Below are positions 8,880 through 17,202 of a stretch of 64,000 nucleotides of DNA, in pieces; position 1 is the stretch's first letter, and the number at the start of each line of letters is the position of its first letter. Below the pieces are notes generated by a model. It had not been told where the DNA came from and did no database searches. It saw only the letters and a program-made list of their open reading frames with translations. A program made the translations under genes and the position numbers. Origin of the DNA: SCBR16-9 sp964537975 (GTDB taxonomy: Bacteria; Hydrogenedentota; Hydrogenedentia; Hydrogenedentales; SCBR16-9); assembly GCA_964537975.1 (NCBI GenBank), contig CAZIDP010000022.1, forward strand, positions 1 through 64,000, written 5' to 3'.

Positions 8880-9965
8880 TCAACCATAACCACCGGCCAT
8901 GTACATCCAAACACCTACCTGGGTACGCATTTCTGGAGCAGTTCCTTGTGATTCCACCGGCATTTTGGATTGATATCGAACAAACTCAACATGACCATCC
9001 ATGTAAAGCACGTTTGAACCACCAGGTATATGGTTATAAAAACTTACGGCATTGGCAGGAACTGGCATTCCACCCCAACCATCACCAGCGGCCGTCTTAT
9101 TGTCAGCCCAGGCATCAAACATAACGACCAGCTCGCTTGCCGCAGCAGTAGCGGCACCCGGATTGTTAATATCGGTAATGAAAAAGCGTTCCACACCTTC
9201 ACGCAGACGTGGATAAGATGTCGGCAATGCCTCAAAGTTGTCATCAGTCCAATCGTAATTTCGTGGGCTGAATGTGACCAATGGATAACCGGAAATATCG
9301 GCGATATTAAAGCGATTATAACGTGCAACACCGAACTCAGTGCATCCGGCATTCGCTAGAAGGTTGTCTCCATGTTGCCGATATTCGATCGGATGCCAAT
9401 CTTCACCAAAACCAGCGATATTTCCTTTGATGTGAATTATATCCAACATCTGTGACATGGTTTGTGCAGCATACCCGATATACAGGTAAGACGCGGGGAT
9501 GGAAAGATATGCATTCAAGCACAACTGGGTTCCAGTCTGTGTAGCCAGTTGTCCCAAACGCTGGATTTGTGCGGTATAATCGTCCTCAACCCCAAACCCG
9601 GCACTATTAGCATCAAGTGGATTATAATCTGCACGAGAATCAGAGGGGCAAATGGCAATTTTGGGATCATTCCAGTAATCGGGGTATATTGATTCACCAG
9701 AAATGCCTTGCATCCAGCCAAACACCCAACCGCCAGCACTGACCGGTACGGATGTAACTCCTGGGGGGAATGCACCTTTGCTTTCATTGGCGTACATTTT
9801 CGTGATCAGCCCCCACTGCTTCAGGTTATTGGCACATGAAGCACGACGTGCTGCTTCACGCGCGCGCGCAAGGGCTGGTAATAGTATTGCAGCCAGAATA
9901 CCGATGATGGCAATAACCACCAACAATTCAATCAGGGTAAATCCCGATTTTCTTTTTTTACACAT
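8880..9965 (-). CDS. type II secretion/type IV pilin-like protein with prepilin leader and C-terminal H-x10-DG motif
   Basis: Start ATG 9965 is chosen because GGAGG stands 8 bases before it; the TTG at 9980 would overlap that site. A basic leader MCKKRKSG is followed by FTLIELLVVIAIIGILAAI, the class III prepilin cleavage and methylation segment (cleavage after the Gly). A globular periplasmic domain ends in NHIPGGSNVLYMDGHVEF. In the usual processing-associated H-X9-DG family the spacing is nine; here ten residues separate His and Asp. Such proteins are massively expanded in Planctomycetes, Lentisphaerae and relatives, and their function is not established. No secretion or pilus genes are nearby. 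Confidence 0.85.
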   Translation of the reverse strand: MCKKRKSGFTLIELLVVIAIIGILAAILLPALARAREAARRASCANNLKQWGLITKMYANESKGAFPPGVTSVPVSAGGWVFGWMQGISGESIYPDYWNDPKIAICPSDSRADYNPLDANSAGFGVEDDYTAQIQRLGQLATQTGTQLCLNAYLSIPASYLYIGYAAQTMSQMLDIIHIKGNIAGFGEDWHPIEYRQHGDNLLANAGCTEFGVARYNRFNIADISGYPLVTFSPRNYDWTDDNFEALPTSYPRLREGVERFFITDINNPGAATAAASELVVMFDAWADNKTAAGDGWGGMPVPANAVSFYNHIPGGSNVLYMDGHVEFVRYQSKMPVESQGTAPEMRTQVGVWMYMAGGYG

Positions 9966-10430
9966 TTCATTGTCCTCCAAGGTAAGTCCTAGGTACTACT
10001 AGTATTTGTTCTGATAAATCAAAATAAAACAACATCCACAATAATTCTCTGATGAATCGCATCAAGATACTTCTTTACACTACCATATAGAAACGGGAAT
10101 GTCTTGAACATATATAGTATTTAAATTGAATATTTCTTATAGAGTTCTCTTGACTAATTCTGCCATTGATATCTAAAAATATAATATTCATATAATTAAC
10201 ATCTTGTTTTTAGTGCAATTTTCTTCAATCTTAGCTAATTATTCACTGCTTCATACAAGAATATTAAGTTAAGTGGGTAGATATAGACCATTCACAGAAT
10301 CTATAATCAATTCATTATCGAAAACAAAGGGTCAGACTTACAGAGCAAAAGTATGTACAGATTCAATATTACGACACATTAACCGGCAATGTCTGGTCAA
10401 TTTCATAAAATCAACAGAAGGAGCTAAGAA
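9966..10430. other. intergenic region between divergent pilin-like and tolC-like genes
   Basis: 465 AT-rich bases holding the two divergent promoter regions. I see no strong hairpin, sigma-54 site or ORF. The only decisive element is AGAAGGAG at about 10417-10423, the ribosome site of the TTG-started tolC-like gene. Confidence 0.6.
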
Positions 10431-11996
10431 TTGGCAGCATGTTTCTTGTTAACAGATCGAGATCGCAAAAGGTTGCGGTGTACATTTTTTTGTGTTTTAA
10501 CAGCGTATTGCACGCTGTTCTCCGTATTTGCTGATTCAACAGAACCCGGAGCTTTAAAATCAACAGAAACAAGCCTGATTCAAGGTACAGAAACTGTAAT
10601 TGTTGAATTGCCCGATATGCTGGATTTAGCCACAGCTCAGCAAATCGCACTACAGGACAATCCAAGCATAGCCATAGCTGCAATACGAGTAGAACAAGCT
10701 CGGGAACGTGTTCGTCAGGCACAATCGAATTATTACCCCAATGTTGATTTAACCTACTCGGTAGCCCATACCCGATTTGCAGATAGCACGGTAGATGCCG
10801 CACGAGGACAAGCATTACGCTCCCCGATAACGAATTACATAAGCTCTACTGTTAACTCATTTATTACCAGTGGTGGTGAATTGCGTAGTGCATTTTTACC
10901 CGGTCTATTGCAGAATACGCTACAAGGATTGCAAGCACGGTCTTCAGTTGTAGATTCTATGGACAGCTACAATGCCAGTTTGACCGTTAGTTATGTACTT
11001 TTTGATGGCTTTGCCAGAAAATTTACTCAAAAAGCAGCTGAGTATGGCGTGATGGAATCCGACGCTGCCCTTGATGAAACCAGGAGATTGTTTTTAGATG
11101 CTGTTGCCCAGAATTATTACGCTGCACAACTTGCAATGGCTAATATCGATATTGCCATAGCTGATGAAGAGTACAATCAACGTTTATTAAAAGAAGCTGA
11201 AGCACGACGCAGGGTGGGCACAGGCACCTTGAGTGATGTGTTGAATTTCGAGGTACGATTACGTGCAGCACAAGCAGAACGCCTGCGTGCAGAGCGTGAA
11301 CTTGAACAAGCACGGATTAGCATTGCAGCATTGATGGGGTTGCAAGAGGCCAAGCTTCCAGACCAAGTGCAATTACAACCACTTGAAATCGAGGATGATT
11401 TTGATATGTTACCACCTGATGTTGAACATGGCATTGTTCTGGCATTGAACAGCCGTCCGGATATTTTGCTTGAAAGATATGGCCAAAAAAGGTCTGAAGC
11501 GGTAGTTGGTCAAAGAGAATCATCGTTTTATCCACGTGTAACAGCCTTAGCTTCTCAAGAGGCGCAGCGTAGCAATAACACACGTTTCAACCAGGACGAT
11601 TTCAATACTCGTGTTGCCCTGAATTTATCTTATGAGATTTATGCCGGGGGAAGGCGTAAAGCAGAAGTTGCTGAAGCGCGTTATCAAACGCAGGAGTACC
11701 AAAAACGAATACAGGAAGCCAAGATTTCTGCATCAGCCGAAGTCCATCTGGCATATCAGAATCTGGTAACTATTCAGGAAGAACTGCGACTTCAAAGAGA
11801 AAATACCGCCTATGTGGAACGTAACCGAGAACTTGTTGAGCGAGAATATGCGGTTGGACAAGGTGCACTGGCTCGTTTAAATCAGGCGCAACGGGATTTG
11901 ATTGAATCACAGGGACGCCTGGTACGCGCTCAAGTGGAATTGCAACTGGCATGGCACCAATATCGCACCAGCACCGGCGAGACATTGGAAAATTAA
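10431..11996 (+). CDS. TolC-family outer membrane efflux protein
   Basis: A 521-residue protein with two outer-membrane-factor repeats: the first begins at LDLATAQQIALQDNPSI (about residue 65), the second near EHGIVLALNSRPDILLERY (about 330). Long heptad-rich helices (for example EQARERVRQAQSNYYP and RLLKEAEARRRVGTGT) match the periplasmic tunnel. The TTG start is supported by AGAAGGAG 8 bases upstream and by the signal peptide that follows (FFCVLTAYCTLFSVFA). TolC proteins form the outer-membrane duct of drug efflux or type I export systems. No inner-membrane pump or adaptor gene is adjacent, so the partner is unknown. Confidence 0.9.
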   Translation: MAACFLLTDRDRKRLRCTFFCVLTAYCTLFSVFADSTEPGALKSTETSLIQGTETVIVELPDMLDLATAQQIALQDNPSIAIAAIRVEQARERVRQAQSNYYPNVDLTYSVAHTRFADSTVDAARGQALRSPITNYISSTVNSFITSGGELRSAFLPGLLQNTLQGLQARSSVVDSMDSYNASLTVSYVLFDGFARKFTQKAAEYGVMESDAALDETRRLFLDAVAQNYYAAQLAMANIDIAIADEEYNQRLLKEAEARRRVGTGTLSDVLNFEVRLRAAQAERLRAERELEQARISIAALMGLQEAKLPDQVQLQPLEIEDDFDMLPPDVEHGIVLALNSRPDILLERYGQKRSEAVVGQRESSFYPRVTALASQEAQRSNNTRFNQDDFNTRVALNLSYEIYAGGRRKAEVAEARYQTQEYQKRIQEAKISASAEVHLAYQNLVTIQEELRLQRENTAYVERNRELVEREYAVGQGALARLNQAQRDLIESQGRLVRAQVELQLAWHQYRTSTGETLEN

Positions 11997-12238
11997 TGAG
12001 CTGGTTCGAGCAGCGCAGGTTACTAACGGATCAAATGTATGGATCAATCTGAATCCATTATTTATTCTCGTTATCTTCATTATTATATAAACTTGCATCA
12101 GGAATGACACTGTGATAATTTTCTTGTAACCATTAATTGTTGCATGTAAGCTATTTTATAAAAATAGTTGCGTCATGGAATCGGGGTGTTGCTACATTTT
12201 GCACAAGGCAGAACGCATAGGGAAGTGAGAAAAAACCA

Positions 12239-13372
12239 ATGAATCCAATAGAAACACTGTTTAATCCATCAATGTTGCATGCAGCTATTGTGCATATGCC
12301 CATTGTTCTGGCAATGCTTGGCGTACCATTGATAATAGCCAGTGCTCTGTTTTATCACAACAATACCCTCCGGTTTATGACCTTATTGGCTTTTATTCTG
12401 CTTGCCGGGACTGCCTGGTTTGCCGAAATCAGTGGTCAGCGTGCCATGGAAGAAATCCCCAACACGTTATCTAAAGAAGTGTGGGACCTTGTTGAGAACC
12501 ACGAGAGCATGGCTATCTGGATTAAATATGTCGCCGGGATAACATCATTGTTTCTGTTGTTATCGCTGTTCCGTCATACGCAATTGCGTAAAGGCATGTT
12601 GTTGTTGGCTGCATGTGGCAGTGTAATTACAGTCTTGATCATCACCTTTTCTGCGCATATGGGTGGTACACTGGTTTACGAATATGGTGTTGGTACTGCG
12701 CTTGTTAAAACATCGACACCAACAATTACGCCAATTCCTGATGAACAAGAACCTGAAGCAGAAGTAGAAGTAGAAACAGAGATAGAGCTTGATGTAGAAA
12801 TAGAACCTGAAATGCCTGCGGTAGTGGAACCTGAACCGGATACAACACTGGAAGCACCGATTGATGAGGTTGTACCGGAAATTATTGAAGAATCGGTAGA
12901 ATCAGTTATAACTGAAGAAGAAGAAACCAATCTCGAAGTACTTCCTGATACAGAAGTAGATAATATTTTGCCCGAAATTACAGTTCCTGAAGCAGAAGAT
13001 GAGTCTTCATCTGAGGTAGCAACTGAAGCGGAAGATGATTATTCAATACCTATACGCCCACTTTCTGCTGATGATGCCGTCCAAATCAGTTTTCGACAAC
13101 ATGTCTGGCCAATTATTGATCATCATTGCATTTCCTGCCATGATGCTGAATATAAAGATGGTGGTTACGATGTGTCCACAGTCGAAACAATGATGCTGGC
13201 GGGTAATAAGTCTGGTCCCGGTGTAATTCCTGGTGACCCTGACAACAGTGCCAGTATAAAATACATACGCGGAATTTTGCAGCCGCAAATGCCCAGACGC
13301 CAAGAACCACTCAATGAAGATGAATTGCATATTTTGCGCCTATGGATTTATGCTGGTGCTGAAGACAATTAA
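12239..13372 (+). CDS. membrane-anchored cytochrome c protein with Glu-rich linker (planctomycete cytochrome C-like)
   Basis: Four hydrophobic segments in residues 10-150 (DUF2231-like: LHAAIVHMPIVLAMLGVPLI at the start) are followed by an extremely acidic, repetitive Glu/Val/Thr linker (about 165-275). The C-terminal domain has one haem c motif CISCH (about residue 298) and the sequence GVIPGDPDNSASIKYI...MPRR, typical of the PSCyt1 planctomycete cytochrome C domain. The haem domain is presumably held in the periplasm on a flexible stalk for electron transfer. The redox partner is not visible. A GGAAGTGAG site precedes the ATG. The domain calls are from motifs; the membrane-domain name is tentative. 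Confidence 0.75.
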   Translation: MNPIETLFNPSMLHAAIVHMPIVLAMLGVPLIIASALFYHNNTLRFMTLLAFILLAGTAWFAEISGQRAMEEIPNTLSKEVWDLVENHESMAIWIKYVAGITSLFLLLSLFRHTQLRKGMLLLAACGSVITVLIITFSAHMGGTLVYEYGVGTALVKTSTPTITPIPDEQEPEAEVEVETEIELDVEIEPEMPAVVEPEPDTTLEAPIDEVVPEIIEESVESVITEEEETNLEVLPDTEVDNILPEITVPEAEDESSSEVATEAEDDYSIPIRPLSADDAVQISFRQHVWPIIDHHCISCHDAEYKDGGYDVSTVETMMLAGNKSGPGVIPGDPDNSASIKYIRGILQPQMPRRQEPLNEDELHILRLWIYAGAEDN

Positions 13373-13970
13373 AAAGTAATACAAACATCCCTCCCACCAT
13401 TTTCAACCCCTGTGACAAATACGGAATCATTTTGAAGCATCACCCGCTGAAATCTTCAATCCTGAATAAAAACTTTACATTTATTGTTTAAAATTTCTGG
13501 TAGAAGCGGACAAGTTTTATTGTCAGTATCTACATAGCCAGGTTTTATAGCCAGTTATGTATCACGATTCATTCCCCAGAAAAATGCTACAACCATGTGT
13601 TGCTTTCGGGTATGCAGTTCAGAAATACTGCTTCATCATCTACTTTAACCAGAAGCATCATTGTTATGCAGTGAGATATTAAACTCACCTTGTATTCTCC
13701 TTCATTCCATTGACAATAAGAGTCAGCAGCTTTTTAAGCTTACTGAGGAGAAAAAACTTTTTTATACGCTATAATAATTCTATGAAATCCGCTTCGCTAA
13801 GTTGAATGTTTTCCATGTTATATGGTCTAATATATAGGCGATTATGTGAGGGACTTTACTTTAAGCTTCATCAAGAGAAACGCATTGGTTTCTCAAGCAA
13901 TCAGCATGGTCTAGTATATCTATACTGAAAAGTACCCCGAGTTATTTAAAATATTGGAGAAATAAAAAAT
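13373..13970. other. 598-base intergenic region upstream of ugd
   Basis: No ORF. It contains a perfect inverted repeat GAGAAAC-gcattg-GTTTCTC (13875-13894) in the likely ugd leader and two direct copies of ATAGCCAG (13534 and 13547). TTGAAT-N18-TCTAAT (13802-13831) is a possible but weak promoter. Nothing else recognised. Confidence 0.5.
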
Positions 13971-15341
13971 ATGCGATTGGTAATTGTGGGCACAGGGTAT
14001 GTTGGCCTGGTCAGTGGAACTTGCTTCAGTGATATTGGGCACGATGTTGTTTGTGTCGATATTGATAAAGAAAAAATCGATCGGTTAAATGCTGGCCATA
14101 TACCAATTTATGAGCCAGGGCTTGAAGAAATGGTACGTACCAATATTGAGCAAGGTCGGCTGACATTTTCCACCGATATTAAAAAGGCTATCAAGGAATC
14201 TTTGGTAATCTTTATTGCTGTGGGAACACCACCTAAAGAAGATGGTACTGCCGATTTGCGGTATGTCCTGGATGTGGCATCAACCATTGGCCAGCACATC
14301 AACGGTTACAAGGTAATAGTGGACAAGTCGACTGTACCTGTTGGTACTGCATTCAAAGTGCAGCAGGCTATTCAAAAGGAAATCAATCAGCGTGGTGAGT
14401 CGTTCGAATTTGATGTAGTATCCAACCCCGAGTTTTTAAAAGAAGGCTCTGCCATCGAAGATTTTATGAATCCGGACAGGGTGGTTATCGGGTGCGACAA
14501 TATTCGTGTTCAGGTTCTTATGGAAGAGTTGTATGCCCACTTTGCAAAGAATGCACGTCCCATCATTTCTATGTCTACCCGATCGGCGGAAATGACCAAA
14601 TATGCAGCCAATGCCATGTTGGCTACGAAGATATCTTTCATCAATGAGATAGCTGGTATTTGTGAGAAGGTCAATGCCTGCGTTGATGACGTACGCCGTG
14701 GTATTGGTTCGGACCAACGCATTGGCTACCGCTTTATTTTCCCCGGGATTGGTTATGGTGGTTCTTGTTTTCCAAAAGATGTGAAAGCACTTATCCAGAC
14801 CGCCAGGGAAGTTGGGGCTACTGCAGAAATTTTACCGGCAGTTGATGAAGTAAACAATCGACAAAAGCGGCTGTTGCTGGACAAAATGCGTTTGTATTAC
14901 CGCGATCAACTGGAAGGGAAAACCTTTGCCTTGTGGGGACTCGCCTTTAAGCCTGAGACCGATGATGTGCGTGAAGCCCCTGCGTTGGTCATGGCCAAAG
15001 CCTTACTGGAGGAAGGTGCGATTATCCGTGCTTTTGATCCCAAGGCTGAGCAACAAGCGAAAGAAATGCTGGGTGAACACCCCAATATGCATTACATAGA
15101 ACATTACTATGATGCCGTGGATGGTGCTGATGCATTGATATTGGCGACAGAATGGCCATTTTTCCGCAATGTAGACATGGAACGTATACGTCAAAGCCTC
15201 ACAGCACCTGTAGTTTTTGATGGCCGCAATGTCTACAAAACCTCACTCATGGAAACCATGGGTTTCGACTACATATCCATTGGTCGCGATCCTGTCATGG
15301 CTTATTCAAAGAATCAACAGGCCGCTATGGCTGTTAAGTAA
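13971..15341 (+). CDS. ugd: UDP-glucose 6-dehydrogenase
   Basis: Oxidises UDP-glucose to UDP-glucuronate with two NAD+, supplying glucuronate for exopolysaccharide or lipid glycans. The 456-residue length is normal. The N-terminal Rossmann motif GTGYVGLVSG is at residues 7-16. SNPEFLKEGSAIEDF and the catalytic Cys in GGSCFPKD (about residue 267) are intact. FDGRNVY near the C terminus belongs to the UDP-binding domain. GGAG precedes the ATG and a very strong terminator follows, so the gene is monocistronic. Several glycan genes in the window could use the product, but no direct link is visible. Confidence 0.95.
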   Translation: MRLVIVGTGYVGLVSGTCFSDIGHDVVCVDIDKEKIDRLNAGHIPIYEPGLEEMVRTNIEQGRLTFSTDIKKAIKESLVIFIAVGTPPKEDGTADLRYVLDVASTIGQHINGYKVIVDKSTVPVGTAFKVQQAIQKEINQRGESFEFDVVSNPEFLKEGSAIEDFMNPDRVVIGCDNIRVQVLMEELYAHFAKNARPIISMSTRSAEMTKYAANAMLATKISFINEIAGICEKVNACVDDVRRGIGSDQRIGYRFIFPGIGYGGSCFPKDVKALIQTAREVGATAEILPAVDEVNNRQKRLLLDKMRLYYRDQLEGKTFALWGLAFKPETDDVREAPALVMAKALLEEGAIIRAFDPKAEQQAKEMLGEHPNMHYIEHYYDAVDGADALILATEWPFFRNVDMERIRQSLTAPVVFDGRNVYKTSLMETMGFDYISIGRDPVMAYSKNQQAAMAVK

Positions 15342-15377
15342 ATTCACCGTACTAACGTTTAATTTTACAATGTAAAT

Positions 15378-15423
15378 TGCAGGAAGAGACTAGATAATCG
15401 TAGAGGTCTCTTCCTGCATTTTT
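15378..15423 (+). terminator. intrinsic terminator of ugd
   Basis: A perfect 13-base-pair stem TGCAGGAAGAGAC/GTCTCTTCCTGCA, 15-base loop, then TTTTT. It lies 37 bases after the ugd stop codon. Confidence 0.9.
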
Positions 15424-15459
15424 ATAAAAATATGTCACTTGATTAATTGACGATTGAAG

Positions 15460-16191
15460 TTAAAATGATCTTGCATTGAGATAGGCATCAATGGTATCCG
15501 CTTCTGGAGAACGCAAGGTTAAGCCCATGGGACCTGCTCCCGGTCGAACCACATGTTTCGCCAAATCTCCATTTTCAATAAACTCCTGAAGTTCTTGGCA
15601 ACCCTCTTCAAAAACCCAGACGCGCCCATCATCTTCGATGGTAACGAAACCAGGTTTTGCAGTCACATAGGCAACAATGGTTTCACTGTCCGGTGCACGT
15701 AACGTGGTGCCCAATGGCCCTGCACCAGGGCGTACTACATGCTTGGCGATTTCACCATCAGCCAGGAATTTATCGTGTTCCTCATCACCTTCAGCAAACA
15801 CCCAAATTCTGCCGTCATCAATATAGGTATAGAAACCTGGACGACTTGCCACATATGCCAACATAACGTCTGAATCAGGGGCGCGAAGTGTTATACCATC
15901 TGGGCCAGCACCGGGACGTACTACATGCTTTGCCAACTCACCGCCCGCTTCATATGCTTCCAGTTCCTGTGAACCTTCTTCAAAAACCCATAAACGCCCG
16001 TCATCTTCAAAAAGAATAAAGCCTGGTTTTGCATAGGTTTCTGCCAGGTTAATTTTGTCATCGGTATTGTTTTGTTGAATAGCATGATCAAGCGAACCAA
16101 CCTTTTGATCGGCTACACAACCATAGGTACCAAACAAGATCATCAAAGTAAAACTCAATATTCCATTCCATAAACGGTTGTCTTTTTTCAT
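15460..16191 (-). CDS. probable lipoprotein of three tandem 62-residue repeats, function unknown
   Basis: Start ATG 16191 is preferred (GAGGA 7 bases upstream, basic MKKDNR n-region); ATG 16212 is an alternative. A hydrophobic segment ends in TYGC, an imperfect lipobox. Residues 55-240 are three consecutive copies of a repeat with the consensus PGF...DDGRxWVFxEG, then AKHVVRPGAGPxGxTLRAPD, ending in AY. No catalytic motif or metal site is evident, and I do not recognise the family. It lies 96 bases downstream of pstB on the same strand, so it could be the last gene of the phosphate operon and envelope-located. The repeats suggest a compact bead-like or trimeric-symmetry fold (inference). Confidence 0.75.
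   Translation of the reverse strand: MKKDNRLWNGILSFTLMILFGTYGCVADQKVGSLDHAIQQNNTDDKINLAETYAKPGFILFEDDGRLWVFEEGSQELEAYEAGGELAKHVVRPGAGPDGITLRAPDSDVMLAYVASRPGFYTYIDDGRIWVFAEGDEEHDKFLADGEIAKHVVRPGAGPLGTTLRAPDSETIVAYVTAKPGFVTIEDDGRVWVFEEGCQELQEFIENGDLAKHVVRPGAGPMGLTLRSPEADTIDAYLNARSF
15463..16029 (-). repeat. three in-frame tandem repeats of about 186 bases
   Basis: Units at about 16029-15844, 15843-15658 and 15657-15463. They are conserved at DNA level as well; each has a variant of CGNACNACATGYTTNGC on the plus strand for the AKHVVRP block. The repeats are diverged enough to be old rather than a recent slippage event. Confidence 0.85.
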
Positions 16192-16286
16192 TCCGGATTC
16201 CTCTTTATTCATGTGCTATATATCCTTAATATTGTTCCAACGAAAATAGTTGACTCCACATGGAATAGATATATTCCAAAAAAATA

Positions 16287-17189
16287 TCAGCCGAAACGCC
16301 CACTGACATAATCTTCTGTTTCTTTCAGTGCAGGATTGGTAAAAATTTCATCGGTTGCACCATACTCAATTAATTGTCCCAGATACATGAAAGCGGTATA
16401 ATCGCTCGTTCGGGAAGCCTGCTGCATGTTGTGAGTAACAATAAGCACGGTATATGAACCTTTCAGTTCTTCGATGAGGTCTTCAATTTTACTGGTGGCA
16501 ATAGGGTCCAGACTTGAACAAGGTTCATCCATTAGTAACACTTCCGGTTCTGCGGCAATGGCGCGGGCAATGCAAAGTCGTTGCTGTTGACCACCAGACA
16601 ATGCAAGAGCACTGCTATGTAATCGGTCTTTTACTTCATCCCACAAAGCAGCGCCGCGCAATGAACGTTCACAAACTTCGTCTAACAATGACCTGTTTCG
16701 TTCTCCGTCGATCCGAAGCGAATATATAACATTTTCATATATGCTCATTGGGAAAGGGTTTGATTTCTGAAACACCATACCCATGCGTTTACGCAGCTCG
16801 ATGACATCGACACCCGTTGTATATATATCATCCCCGCTTAGCCGCATGCTTCCTTCTATGCGTACACTGTCTATCAGATCATTCAAACGATTTACAGAGC
16901 GAAGAAGGGTCGATTTGCCACAACCTGAAGGCCCGATTAAAGCGGTAACTTTTCCATGGGGAACACACATGGTGATATTGTGTAGAGCCTGATCATTACC
17001 GTACCATAAATTAAAATTTGCAATATCAAGCACAGCTTCTTCATTTTTGAGTATCTCATGGGTATATGAGTCTACTTGCTCTCCACGTTGAATTGCTTCA
17101 AGACGGCCTCCATTAATTGTCATAGTGTCCCCATATTCATCGTTGGTAACCGGCATTTCCGGCTCTAATTGCAAATTTGCCATTGCCAT
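16287..17189 (-). CDS. pstB: phosphate ABC transporter ATP-binding protein PstB
   Basis: Energises high-affinity phosphate import. Start ATG 17189 follows AGAAGGA and removes the overlap with pstA that an upstream TTG/ATG choice would create. Walker A GPSGCGKST, Q-loop FQKSNPFPMSIYENV (PstB-specific NPFPMSI), signature LSGGQQQR and Walker B VLLMDEPCSSLDPI are all intact, with the terminal YVSGRFG typical of PstB. About 45 extra N-terminal residues precede the ABC domain. It follows pstA by 13 bases in the pstS-C-A-B order. Confidence 0.95.
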   Translation of the reverse strand: MAMANLQLEPEMPVTNDEYGDTMTINGGRLEAIQRGEQVDSYTHEILKNEEAVLDIANFNLWYGNDQALHNITMCVPHGKVTALIGPSGCGKSTLLRSVNRLNDLIDSVRIEGSMRLSGDDIYTTGVDVIELRKRMGMVFQKSNPFPMSIYENVIYSLRIDGERNRSLLDEVCERSLRGAALWDEVKDRLHSSALALSGGQQQRLCIARAIAAEPEVLLMDEPCSSLDPIATSKIEDLIEELKGSYTVLIVTHNMQQASRTSDYTAFMYLGQLIEYGATDEIFTNPALKETEDYVSGRFG

Positions 17190-17202
17190 AACGTAAATCC
17201 TT

